Below, piece after piece: positions 7,186-15,228 of a DNA stretch of 46,359 bases. The notes beneath the pieces were generated by a model, which worked only from the letters and a program-made list of their open reading frames with translations, searched no databases and was not told where the DNA came from. The position numbers and the translations under genes are program-made. Origin of the DNA: Desulfarculaceae bacterium (lineage in GTDB: Bacteria > Desulfobacterota > Desulfarculia > Desulfarculales > Desulfarculaceae); assembly GCA_027067385.1 (NCBI GenBank), contig JAMOVV010000065.1:1-46359 (forward strand). Direction: 5' to 3'. How positions within the stretch are numbered: the stretch's first letter is position 1; every line of letters begins with the position of its first letter.

Positions 7186-9546
7186 CTAGGAGTCCGGGAA
7201 CCTCTCTTTCAAGGCGGCCAACACGTTCTCCGGGGTCATGGGCAGCGAGTCCAGGCGCACCCCGATGGCGTCGTAGATGGCGTTGGCAATGGCCGGGGCC
7301 GAGGGCACGCAGCCCGGCTCGCCCACTCCCTTGGCCCCGTAGGGGCCGGCCGAGTCGAAGGTCTCCACGATGATGGGGGTCACCGGGACCTTGTCCAGGG
7401 CGGTGAGCATCTTGTAGTCCAGGAAGTTGCCGTTGACCATCCGGCCTTCCCGCAGGCGCACCTCTTCGCTCAGGGCATAGCCGCTGCCCATCACCGCCGC
7501 GCCGTAGACTTGGCCCTCCAGCAGCATGGGGTTCATGGAGGCTCCCACGTCGTGGGCCGCAAAGTACTTGAGTATCTCCACGTGGCCGGTCTTGAGGTCC
7601 ACCTCCACCTCCACCCCGGTGGTGCCAAAGGCCCAGGAGCAGGAGAGGTTGCCCTTGAACTCGCGGTCCAGCATCTGGTTGGGCGGATCGTAGAAGACCT
7701 CGGCCATGACCATGGTGCCGCCGGTGGAGAAGTGGGCCTTGCGCAGCAACTTGGCCAGGGGTATGCGGTCGCCGCTGTCGGCCGGGGGCAGGCGCTGGCC
7801 GGGCTCGCGGGGCGCGTCGCGCACGTAGACCACGCTGTCGAACATGTCCAGTTCCTCGGGGTCCCGGTTGAGCTGGCCGGCGGCCAGTTCGAAGACCTTG
7901 CGCCGAATCTCGCGGCCGCAGTGGCAGGCGGCGTTGCCGGCGATGAAGGTCTGCCGGCTGGCGTGGGTGCCCACGTCCCAGGGGCAGATGTCGGTGTCGT
8001 GACTGACGATGTCCACGTCCTCGATGCGCATGCCCACGCTGTCGGCCGCCATCTGGCGCAGCACGGTGTCCACGCCCTGGCCGATCTCCACCGCGCCGGT
8101 GAAGACCTTGAGCTTGCCGAAGTCGTCGAGCTTCATGATCATGCCGTGGCCGTCGGAGCGGTACACCCGGGCCCCGCCGCCCACGTGGATCAACGAGGCC
8201 ACCCCCTGGCCGCGCGCCTTGTAGCCCGTGCTGGTTTCGCCGGCTGCCTTGGCCTTGCGGTGCTGCTGCCAGCCCAGGGAATCGCGCACCTTTTCCAGGC
8301 ACTCGCTCAGGCCGCAGGTGGTGATCTTGAACTTCTGCGGGGTGATCTCGTTGGACTGGTTGGCGTTGAGCAGCCTAAACTCCACCGGGTCGATGCCGGC
8401 TTCCTCGGCCAACTGGTCGATGTTGGACTCCACCGCAAAGGTGGCCTGGGGGTTGCCGTAGCCCCGCATGGCCTGGGAGTAGAGGTTGTTGGTGTAGACG
8501 CTCTCGGCCACAAAGCGCACGTTGGGCACCCGGTACAGGGAGCTGATGGGCACCATCATCACGCTGGGGGTGGTGGCCCCCCAACTGGTGTAGGCCCCGT
8601 TGTCCAGGACCATGTGCACGTCGCGGAAGGTGAGACGTCCCTCGGCGTCGCAGCCTTGGGTGATCTCCATGATGGCCGGCTGCCGGGTGGCCTGGGCCAG
8701 GAACTCCTCCTCCCGGCTGAACTGAATCTTCACCGGCCGGCCGGTGGCGTTGGCCAGCAGGATGGCGATGAACTCGTAGCAGTGGGTATCGAGCTTGGAG
8801 CCGAAGCCGCCGCCGATGGTCTGGCAGCGGATGCGCACCTGGCTGTCTTTCAGGCCCATGGCCTTGAGCGCGGCCAGGTAGTCGTTTTGGGCCAGGTAGG
8901 GAATCTGGGTGATAGAGTACATGGTGAGGTTGCGGTTGAGGTCGAACTCGGCGATGACCCCGCTGGTGCCGAGGCAGCAGTGGTTCACCCAGGTGGTGCG
9001 GTAGCGCCCCTGGGCCACGTAGGCGCTCTTGCCGCGGGCCTGGTCCACGTCGCCGCAGATAAGCCGCCAGGGCAGCTTGAGCTTGTTGGACTTCACCGGC
9101 TTGTTGCGGGCGTCGAGCTCGTGGATCAACGGCGCGCCGTCGGCCAGGGCGTCCTGGGGGGTGAAGACCGCCGGCAGGGGCTCGTACTCCACCTCCACCA
9201 ACTCCAGGGCCTCGGCCGCGATCTCCGGGCTGATGGCCGCCACGGCCACGATCTCGTCGCGGTAGGAGCGCACCTTGCCTTTTTTCAGCGGCCGGTTGTC
9301 GCGCATGAAGCCCAGGGGGATATCCGGGATGTCCTCGCCGGTGAGCACCGCCCGCACCCCGGGCAGCCGGGCGGCCTTGGTGGTGTCGATGTTCTTTATC
9401 CTGGCGTGGGCCTGCTGGGAATAGAGTATCTTGCCATAGAGCATACCGGGGCGCTTGAGGTCGTTGATGTACACGGCGCGGCCGGTGACCTTTTCCCGGG
9501 CGTCACCCCGGGGCAGGCTCTTACCCACGTAGTTTACAGGGCTCAT
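7186..9546 (-). CDS. Molybdenum hydroxylase large (molybdopterin-binding) subunit
   Basis: A 786-residue large subunit of the xanthine dehydrogenase/aldehyde oxidase family. It has the glycine-rich IGGGFGSK stretch, the RGYGNPQATF substrate-pocket segment and, near the C-terminus, GAKGVGEPG, whose Glu is the catalytic base next to molybdenum. It ends after the normal C-terminal domain. The ATG at 9546 overlaps the stop of the 2Fe-2S subunit gene (ATGA), fixing the start within a much longer open frame. With 9543-10019 and 10037-10924 it forms a complete three-subunit enzyme (Fe-S, FAD, Mo). In the proposed pathway it would hydroxylate C2 of the indole ring using water; substrate is inferred from context only. 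Confidence 0.93.
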   Translation of the reverse strand: MSPVNYVGKSLPRGDAREKVTGRAVYINDLKRPGMLYGKILYSQQAHARIKNIDTTKAARLPGVRAVLTGEDIPDIPLGFMRDNRPLKKGKVRSYRDEIVAVAAISPEIAAEALELVEVEYEPLPAVFTPQDALADGAPLIHELDARNKPVKSNKLKLPWRLICGDVDQARGKSAYVAQGRYRTTWVNHCCLGTSGVIAEFDLNRNLTMYSITQIPYLAQNDYLAALKAMGLKDSQVRIRCQTIGGGFGSKLDTHCYEFIAILLANATGRPVKIQFSREEEFLAQATRQPAIMEITQGCDAEGRLTFRDVHMVLDNGAYTSWGATTPSVMMVPISSLYRVPNVRFVAESVYTNNLYSQAMRGYGNPQATFAVESNIDQLAEEAGIDPVEFRLLNANQSNEITPQKFKITTCGLSECLEKVRDSLGWQQHRKAKAAGETSTGYKARGQGVASLIHVGGGARVYRSDGHGMIMKLDDFGKLKVFTGAVEIGQGVDTVLRQMAADSVGMRIEDVDIVSHDTDICPWDVGTHASRQTFIAGNAACHCGREIRRKVFELAAGQLNRDPEELDMFDSVVYVRDAPREPGQRLPPADSGDRIPLAKLLRKAHFSTGGTMVMAEVFYDPPNQMLDREFKGNLSCSWAFGTTGVEVEVDLKTGHVEILKYFAAHDVGASMNPMLLEGQVYGAAVMGSGYALSEEVRLREGRMVNGNFLDYKMLTALDKVPVTPIIVETFDSAGPYGAKGVGEPGCVPSAPAIANAIYDAIGVRLDSLPMTPENVLAALKERFPDS

Positions 9547-10019
9547 GACTTCCTCCCGGCGGCGTGGCTGATGGCCTCCACGATCTGGTGGTAGCCGGTG
9601 CAGCGGCAAAGGTTGCCCGCGATGGCGGTGCGTATCTCCTGCTCGCTGGGGTCGGGGTTCTTGTCCAGCAGGGCCTTGGCGCTGAGCACGTTGCCCGGCG
9701 TGCAAAAGCCGCACTGCACCGCGCCCTTTTCGATAAACGACTCCTGGATGGGATGCAAGGTGCCGTCGGGCTGGGCCAGGCCCTCGATGGTGGTGACGCT
9801 GCGCCCCTCGGCCTCCATGGCCGGGTAGAGGCAGGAGGTCACGGCCCGGCCGTCGATGATCACGGTGCAGGCCCCGCACTCCCCGGCGCCGCAGCTTTCC
9901 TTGACCCCGTAGAGGTCGAACTGGTCGCGCAGTACACTGAGCAACAGGTCCCCGCCGTCCACTTCGGCGGTGACTTGCTGTCCGTTCAACTCGAATTCAA
10001 TCATGCGTTTCATGGTCAC
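9543..10019 (-). CDS. Molybdenum hydroxylase 2Fe-2S subunit
   Basis: A 158-residue small subunit with both 2Fe-2S centres. The plant-ferredoxin-type cluster uses C43, C48, C51 and C63 (CGAGECGAC pattern); the second uses C103, C106, C138 and C140 (QCGFCTPG and CRCTG). It passes electrons from the Mo centre to the FAD subunit. Length and cysteine pattern are canonical. It lies 17 bases after the FAD subunit gene and overlaps the Mo subunit gene by 4 bases, giving the order FAD, Fe-S, Mo on the transcript. Confidence 0.93.
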   Translation of the reverse strand: MTMKRMIEFELNGQQVTAEVDGGDLLLSVLRDQFDLYGVKESCGAGECGACTVIIDGRAVTSCLYPAMEAEGRSVTTIEGLAQPDGTLHPIQESFIEKGAVQCGFCTPGNVLSAKALLDKNPDPSEQEIRTAIAGNLCRCTGYHQIVEAISHAAGRKS

Positions 10020-10036
10020 TTCCTCTTGTCAACGCC

Positions 10037-10924
10037 TCAAACGGCGATACCCATGCGCTCTAAGGCCAAGGCGGCCGCCCGCGGGATGAGCACCCGCAGC
10101 ATCTCCTCGCGGTACCAGGCCGAACAGCGGTCGCTGTCGCGCAGCCGGCACTCGCGCCCGATGGCCCGGATGGCCACCTGTTCCTTGGTGGCCTCGGCCA
10201 CCGGCGCGCCCACCAATTCCTCCTCGGTCTGCTTGAGACGCACCGGGGTGGGCGCCGCCACCCCAGCGGCCAGGCGGGCCTTGGCGATGGTGGCCCGGTC
10301 GGGGTTCACCCAGAGCTGCACCGCCACGTTGATCAGGGCCAGGTCCATGGCCGCCCGGCGGGTGAGCTTGAAAAAAGCGCCGGAGCTGATCGCCCCACCG
10401 GCGGCGGGCAGGGGAATCTCCAACCCGGCCAGCAGCTCGTCGGGCTCGGCCGCGGTGGTGCGGGGCCCCACGAACATCTCGTCCATGGGCACCCGCCGCT
10501 CGCCGCCGGGGGAGACCAGGCGGCACACGGCGTCCAGGCACAGCAGGGGGCCCAGGGTGTCGCCGCTGCTGGCCGCGGTCATGACATTGCCCCCCACGGT
10601 GGCCATGTTGCGCATCTGGGTGGAGCCCATCACCTGCACCGCGTCGTGCAGGATGGGCAGCTCGCGGGCCACCTCGCCGTTTTCCAGGATGTCGGTGAGC
10701 GTGGTGGCCGGGCCCAGGTGCAAGACATCGTCCTGGAGGCTGATGCCGGCCAGCTCGGGGATGCGGCGCAGGCTGATCAAGGCCCGGCAGTCGAGCTTCT
10801 TTTCCCGCGCCAACACCAACACGTCGGTGCCGCCGGCGATGTAGCAGGCCTCCCGGCCCATCTCCTGCTTTACCCGCAGGGCCTGGTCAATAGTCGTTGG
10901 TTTGAAATACTCGATGTTCTTCAT
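10037..10924 (-). CDS. Molybdenum hydroxylase FAD subunit
   Basis: A 295-residue FAD-binding subunit of the xanthine dehydrogenase family (CoxM type). The FAD sites AGGTDVL (about 31-37) and ATVGGNVMTA (about 108-117) are intact. Unlike the HcrB-like protein at 27916-28926 it has no extra four-cysteine insertion, so the two Mo enzymes of this window belong to different subfamilies. It follows the TRAP permease gene by 52 bases in the same orientation, so uptake and first oxidation are co-transcribed. Confidence 0.92.
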   Translation of the reverse strand: MKNIEYFKPTTIDQALRVKQEMGREACYIAGGTDVLVLAREKKLDCRALISLRRIPELAGISLQDDVLHLGPATTLTDILENGEVARELPILHDAVQVMGSTQMRNMATVGGNVMTAASSGDTLGPLLCLDAVCRLVSPGGERRVPMDEMFVGPRTTAAEPDELLAGLEIPLPAAGGAISSGAFFKLTRRAAMDLALINVAVQLWVNPDRATIAKARLAAGVAAPTPVRLKQTEEELVGAPVAEATKEQVAIRAIGRECRLRDSDRCSAWYREEMLRVLIPRAAALALERMGIAV

Positions 10925-10976
10925 TTGCTTCCACCAGTACGGTTTCGTCTATCGCGGCCCACTGGCCACCGCCGGC

Positions 10977-12281
10977 CTAGGGCATGAGGTTGGGCAGGAA
11001 GGTGACCACCCCCGGAAAAATCATCAGCAGCAAAACACAGATGATATAGGCCGGCAAGAAGTAGAGGACCCCCTTGAAGACGTCTTGCAGGGGTACGTCC
11101 TTGGCCATGCCGGCCACCACGTAGGTGGTGGCCCCCACCGGCGGGGTCACCGCGCCCAGGGTGGCCACCACGGTTATCACCACCCCGAACCACAGCGGAT
11201 CGTAGCCCAGCTTGGCGGCCACCGGGAAAAAGATGGGTATGGTGATCAGCAGCAGGGCCAAGGCGTCCATCACCGCCCCACCGATGATAAAGATCAGGAA
11301 AATGATCGAGAGAATCACGTAACCGGGTACCGGCAGGCCGGCCACCCAGTCGGCCACCTCAAAGGGGATGCGGGTCACCGCCAAAAAGCGCCCGAAGATC
11401 ACCGCGCCGGCCACGATGACGATGACCATGCAGGAGATGCGGATGGTCTCCAGGATCGAGGCGATGAGCCCCTTCCAGGACAGCCGGCCCTGCACCGCCG
11501 AAAGAGCCACCGCCAGTCCCGACCCGGCCGCGCCGGCCTCGGTGGGGCTGAAGATGCCGAAGTAGAGTCCCAACATCACCAGGGCGAACAACAGCACCAT
11601 GTCGATGGCCCCGGGCAGCGAACGGAACTTCTCGCCCCAGGTGGTCTTGGGCCCCACCGGCCCCCAGGAGGGATGCCGCAGGCACATGGCGTAAACCGTC
11701 AGGGCCAGCAGAACGGCCAGGATCACCCCGGCGCTGATGCCGCCGTAGAACAGCTTGGCGATGTCCTGGCCGGTGTACAAGCCGATGACGATGAGCACCA
11801 CGCTGGGCGGGATAACCACCCCCAGGGTGGAGCCGCAGGCGATGGCCCCGGTGCTGAGCATCGGCTCGTAGTGAAATTTTTTCATCTCCGGCAGGGCCAC
11901 GGTGGTCATGGTGGCCGCGGTGGCCGCGTTGGAGCCGCAGATGGCCGCAAAGGCCGCGCAGGCCATCACCGTGGCCATGGCCACCCCGCCCTTGAACTGT
12001 CCCACCCACTTGTGGGCGGTGCGGTAGAGCTTTTCATTCACCCCGGAGTGGAAGGCGATCTGCCCCATGAAGATGAACAGGGGGATCACCGTGAGGCCAT
12101 ACTTGGAAAAGGTCATCCACAGGTCGGTGCTGAGCATGCCCAGCCCGGCGGTGATATTGACCACGTAGCAAAAGCCGATGAAGCCCACGATGGCCATGGC
12201 AAAGCCCACCGGCATACCCAGGAGAAACAACACGCCCATCAGGGCGACGATACCGGTGACTCCCACCGAGGTAGGGCTCAT
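10977..12281 (-). CDS. dctM: TRAP transporter large permease (DctM)
   Basis: A 434-residue, very hydrophobic inner-membrane protein with about 12-13 membrane segments, matching the DctM family in length and in motifs such as GAVTPPVGATTY near the C-terminus. It imports an organic acid using the ion gradient, together with DctQ and the periplasmic DctP. Its start overlaps the dctQ stop by 4 bases. The TRAP system is embedded between the reductive-dehalogenase-like gene and the Mo hydroxylase, so its substrate is very likely the compound degraded by this operon. Confidence 0.93.
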   Translation of the reverse strand: MSPTSVGVTGIVALMGVLFLLGMPVGFAMAIVGFIGFCYVVNITAGLGMLSTDLWMTFSKYGLTVIPLFIFMGQIAFHSGVNEKLYRTAHKWVGQFKGGVAMATVMACAAFAAICGSNAATAATMTTVALPEMKKFHYEPMLSTGAIACGSTLGVVIPPSVVLIVIGLYTGQDIAKLFYGGISAGVILAVLLALTVYAMCLRHPSWGPVGPKTTWGEKFRSLPGAIDMVLLFALVMLGLYFGIFSPTEAGAAGSGLAVALSAVQGRLSWKGLIASILETIRISCMVIVIVAGAVIFGRFLAVTRIPFEVADWVAGLPVPGYVILSIIFLIFIIGGAVMDALALLLITIPIFFPVAAKLGYDPLWFGVVITVVATLGAVTPPVGATTYVVAGMAKDVPLQDVFKGVLYFLPAYIICVLLLMIFPGVVTFLPNLMP

Positions 12282-12772
12282 TGGTCGTCCTCCTGTGGTT
12301 TAGGGAAAAACAGGCGCAGAATCTCGGTCAGGAAAACCAAGGCCAAAACGGCGCAGCCCAGGGCGGTGGCGTAGGTAAAGGGATAAAAGGGTATCTGCAG
12401 GGTCTCGGTGAGCTCTCCCTCCTCCACCAGCACGTTGGACCACATCACGATCTGCCAGGCGGCCAGCCCGAAGAAGGTCATGCAGAAAAGGCCATTGATA
12501 ATGGTCAGCACCCGCCGGGTCCGGCTGGCGAAGCGGTCCACCAGGATGTCCACCGCGATGTGCATGCGATGCGCCTGGGTATAGGCCAGGGCAAAGGAAG
12601 CGGCCACCGCCCCGAACATGCCCAGCAGCTCAAAGGTCCCCCGAATGGGCAACCACACCAAGCGCAACAAGATATTGGCGCAGGTCAACAGCACCATGGC
12701 CGCCAAGGACAACCCCGCCACAAAGGCCAGGACTTTGGTGCAATACCGGGTTAGGGTCTCCAGAAAAGACAT
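12278..12772 (-). CDS. dctQ: TRAP transporter small permease (DctQ)
   Basis: A 164-residue membrane protein with four predicted membrane helices, the usual size for DctQ. The central RMHIAVDILVDR segment is the typical DctQ signature. It bridges DctP docking to DctM. A GC-rich intercistronic region of 145 bases separates it from dctP upstream, whereas dctM overlaps it downstream, so the two membrane subunits are coupled to each other but not to dctP. Confidence 0.92.
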   Translation of the reverse strand: MSFLETLTRYCTKVLAFVAGLSLAAMVLLTCANILLRLVWLPIRGTFELLGMFGAVAASFALAYTQAHRMHIAVDILVDRFASRTRRVLTIINGLFCMTFFGLAAWQIVMWSNVLVEEGELTETLQIPFYPFTYATALGCAVLALVFLTEILRLFFPKPQEDDQ

Positions 12773-12809
12773 ACCTCTCCTCTTTGGCCAAGCGGCGGCC
12801 CGGCCTTAA

Positions 12810-12884
12810 GCGCACACCCGGCGCGGGTGCGCCGCGCCCCGGGGCGCAATAACCGGTTGGGCTGCGGCCGGCCGGGACGGCCGG
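12810..12884 (-). promoter_or_regulatory. Intercistronic hairpins between dctP and dctQ
   Basis: Two strong stem-loops lie in the gap: CCGGCCG (12868-12874) with CGGCCGG (12878-12884) over a 3-base loop, and GCGCACACCC (12810-12819) with GGGTGCGC (12825-12832) with two bulged bases. No T run follows on either strand, so they are not typical terminators. Such hairpins after a binding-protein gene commonly stabilise its mRNA and lower expression of the permease genes; that role here is inference. Confidence 0.5.
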
Positions 12885-12917
12885 GGGAGACCGCCCCCCC
12901 GGCCGCCCGGCTATGCC

Positions 12918-13943
12918 TTACTTGGTGTACTTCTTGATCAGGGCCTTGATGTCGGCCACGATGGCCTTGCCGTTAACACCCTTGGCGCTGACCTTCTTGA
13001 TCCAACCGGCCACGATGGGCTTGAGGCGCGCGTCAAACTTGGCCTTCTCGGCCGGCGACAGCCTGAAGACCTTCACGCCCTGGGTCTTCTGGGACCAAGC
13101 CAGGGACTCGGCGGCGTGCTTGTCCATGTACTCGCCGGTCCAGATGCCCTGCTCGCGGAACAGGTCGTCCATGACCTTTTTCACGTCGGCCGGCAGCGAC
13201 TTCCACTTGGCCAGGTTCATCACCACCACGAAGGGGTAGATGCCGGTGTCGGTCATGGTCACGTACTTGCAGTAGGAAGCGAACTTGAAGTCCATCAGGA
13301 CTTCCACCGAGGAGAACAGCCCCTTGACCACGCCCTTCTGAATGGCCTCGGGGGTGGCCGGCATGGGCATGCCCACCTGGTTGGCGCCCCAGGCCTTGAG
13401 AATCTGGGCCGCGCCGCCGGAGGCCCTCAGGTCCACGCCCTTGAGCGAGGCCAGGGTGGGCAGCGGGATGCGCGACATGATATTGGAGGGGCTATTGGTG
13501 TAAAGGGTGAGCACTTTCACCTTGCGCAAGGAGGCCGGCTTATACTTCATGAACAGGTCCAGCAGCACCTTGGAGCCCACCGTGGCGCTGGGGATACCCA
13601 GGGGCAGAGCAGTGGCGTTGAGGATCGTGAAGCGGCCCGGCTGGTAAGCGGTGGAGGTGGTGCCGATGTCGGCCTGGCCGGCGATCACCCCGTCGATCAT
13701 GTTCTTGCCGCCCAAGAGCGACCCGCCCGGGAACAGCTTGAACTTCACCCTACCGTTGGTGCGGCGCTCCACCTCCTTGACCCAGCGCACCATCTGGACA
13801 TGCACAAAGGTCTTAGGCGGTGCGAAGTTAGCGTAGGTCAGTTCGATTACGTCTTTGGCCTGTGCCGGTGCGCTGGTCAGTCCCAGGCCCAGGGCCAGGG
13901 CGCACAGCACGCCGACTATTGCCAGCCAATATTTACCCTTCAT
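12918..13943 (-). CDS. dctP: TRAP transporter periplasmic binding protein (DctP)
   Basis: A 341-residue DctP-family binding protein. The N-terminus is a Sec signal peptide (basic MKGK, hydrophobic core, cleavage probably after APAQA at residue 29). The mature part has the LRASGGAAQ segment with the conserved carboxylate-binding Arg. GAGGA precedes the ATG. A small hairpin (GTAGG/CCTAC, 13966-13977) lies between its start and the preceding gene. It captures an organic acid in the periplasm for DctQM; context suggests an aromatic or heteroaromatic carboxylate. In the Azoarcus indoleacetate cluster an ABC binding protein occupies this role instead. Confidence 0.94.
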   Translation of the reverse strand: MKGKYWLAIVGVLCALALGLGLTSAPAQAKDVIELTYANFAPPKTFVHVQMVRWVKEVERRTNGRVKFKLFPGGSLLGGKNMIDGVIAGQADIGTTSTAYQPGRFTILNATALPLGIPSATVGSKVLLDLFMKYKPASLRKVKVLTLYTNSPSNIMSRIPLPTLASLKGVDLRASGGAAQILKAWGANQVGMPMPATPEAIQKGVVKGLFSSVEVLMDFKFASYCKYVTMTDTGIYPFVVVMNLAKWKSLPADVKKVMDDLFREQGIWTGEYMDKHAAESLAWSQKTQGVKVFRLSPAEKAKFDARLKPIVAGWIKKVSAKGVNGKAIVADIKALIKKYTK

Positions 13944-13983
13944 TTCTCTTCCTCCCTTAAAGAAAGTAGGTTCCTACCGTATC

Positions 13984-15189
13984 TCACTCCCGGCCGTCCC
14001 AGAAACGCCTTGGACTCTTTCGCCGGTTGTAGCCAAACCATTCATCCCCCCAAAGGAACAAACGGTTCAAAAACGGCGCGCTCTTGATGCCGGTCCGCAC
14101 CGCCTCGTGCAGCCATCCCCGCGGCTTGTTAAAGGGGCACACCCGGATGCAGTTCAAGCAAGAGCACGACTGGTTACGCTCCCAAAAGGCCAGGCAACTC
14201 TCCCCCCTCACCGGCCAGCGGCGCATGCCCTGGTTGTTGGAGACGCTGTGCACCTCGGTGGTGGCCTGGCCGAAGTTTATGGATTGGCTGGGGCAATGCT
14301 CGGCGCACTTCTGGCAGGTTTGGCAAAAGCGCCACACGCCAAACTCTATGGGCCGGTCCGGGACCAGGGGCAGGTCGGTAAAGACCTTGGCCAGCCGCAC
14401 CCGGGGACCATAGCGGGGGGTGATCAACAACCCGTTGCGCCCCAGCTCCCCCAGGCCGGCGTCGATGGCCAGGGGGATGCTCAAGGCGGTGTCGTTGCCG
14501 TTGGGGATGGCCCGGTAGCCCAGGCCGCGGATGAACTGGGCCACCATGGCGGCCACAAAGGGCATCTTGGAGTAGCACAGCCCCGCCCCGGCGCTGGCGG
14601 TCATGGACGGGGAATAGCGGCTCAGCTCGTAGTCCATCTCAAAGGCCAGCACGATGGCGTAATCAACGCCATCGGGTATCTCGATGGGCACGCTCTCGCC
14701 CTGGGTCAGCTCGTCCAGGTTCAACTGGCCGCCCACAAAGGGGTTGCGGATGCTGGGGTAGTAGGCGTGGGAGTAGACCCAGCGCTGGTCCAGCCGGCAG
14801 ATGCCGGTGAGCGAGGCGCCCAGGAAAGCGGCCGCCTTTTTCACCGCCCGGGTGAGGGCGGCCGGGTCGTCGGCGTTCTCCTTTAGCCCCGGCGGCGGCG
14901 GGAACTCGCCCTTGGGCGGGCGCTCCCAGTCGTAGAGCATTTGCCGGCCGCCGCGGTTACCCATGGCGAAATCGCGCTCCAGGTCCCAGGCGGCGTTGCG
15001 CAGGGCCACGTCGCGCAGCTCGTAGCCGGCCTTGCCGGGGCGCGGCTGCTTGGGGGTGAAGTAAAGCTTGCCGGCCAACTCGGGCATCTCCCACATCACC
15101 CGGCGGAACATCATGTAGCGTTCGTCAAAGCGTTTGACCTCGCCACACACGTAACGCTCAGCCCCGAGCTCGCAGTAGTTGGGTTTCAT
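13984..15189 (-). CDS. Cytoplasmic reductive-dehalogenase-like protein (RdhA family)
   Basis: A 401-residue protein with the RdhA signature: AGLGELGRNGLLITP (244 onward) followed by GPRVRLAKVFTDLP, then two Fe-S cluster motifs, CQTCQKCAEHCP (289-300) and a CX9CXCX2CX3CP set ending in CIRVCPFNK (332-355), and the C-terminal FGYNR end. RdhA proteins use a corrinoid plus two 4Fe-4S clusters. There is no twin-arginine signal and no RdhB anchor gene, so it should be cytoplasmic and not respiratory. The ATG at 15189 is preferred over an upstream TTG in the same frame (15216). It sits between the CoA ligase and the TRAP genes; its reaction is unknown, with reductive removal of a ring substituent the most plausible idea. 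Confidence 0.85.
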   Translation of the reverse strand: MKPNYCELGAERYVCGEVKRFDERYMMFRRVMWEMPELAGKLYFTPKQPRPGKAGYELRDVALRNAAWDLERDFAMGNRGGRQMLYDWERPPKGEFPPPPGLKENADDPAALTRAVKKAAAFLGASLTGICRLDQRWVYSHAYYPSIRNPFVGGQLNLDELTQGESVPIEIPDGVDYAIVLAFEMDYELSRYSPSMTASAGAGLCYSKMPFVAAMVAQFIRGLGYRAIPNGNDTALSIPLAIDAGLGELGRNGLLITPRYGPRVRLAKVFTDLPLVPDRPIEFGVWRFCQTCQKCAEHCPSQSINFGQATTEVHSVSNNQGMRRWPVRGESCLAFWERNQSCSCLNCIRVCPFNKPRGWLHEAVRTGIKSAPFLNRLFLWGDEWFGYNRRKSPRRFWDGRE

Positions 15190-15228
15190 GGCAATACTTG
15201 TCCCCCGCCCTCGCAACGGACCCTGGGA

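Noticed and set aside
7030-9594. 854-residue open frame on the plus strand across the Mo hydroxylase genes
   Set aside because: Antisense shadow of GC-rich codons; low-complexity Gly/His/Val-rich translation, no domain, no ribosome site.
12820-12860. Intrinsic terminator from GC-only palindromes such as GCCCCGGGGC
   Set aside because: No T run on either strand and genes continue in the same direction.
15190-15216. TTG at 15216 as start of the RdhA-like gene
   Set aside because: The ATG at 15189 is a better start; the extra nine residues do not form a twin-arginine signal.
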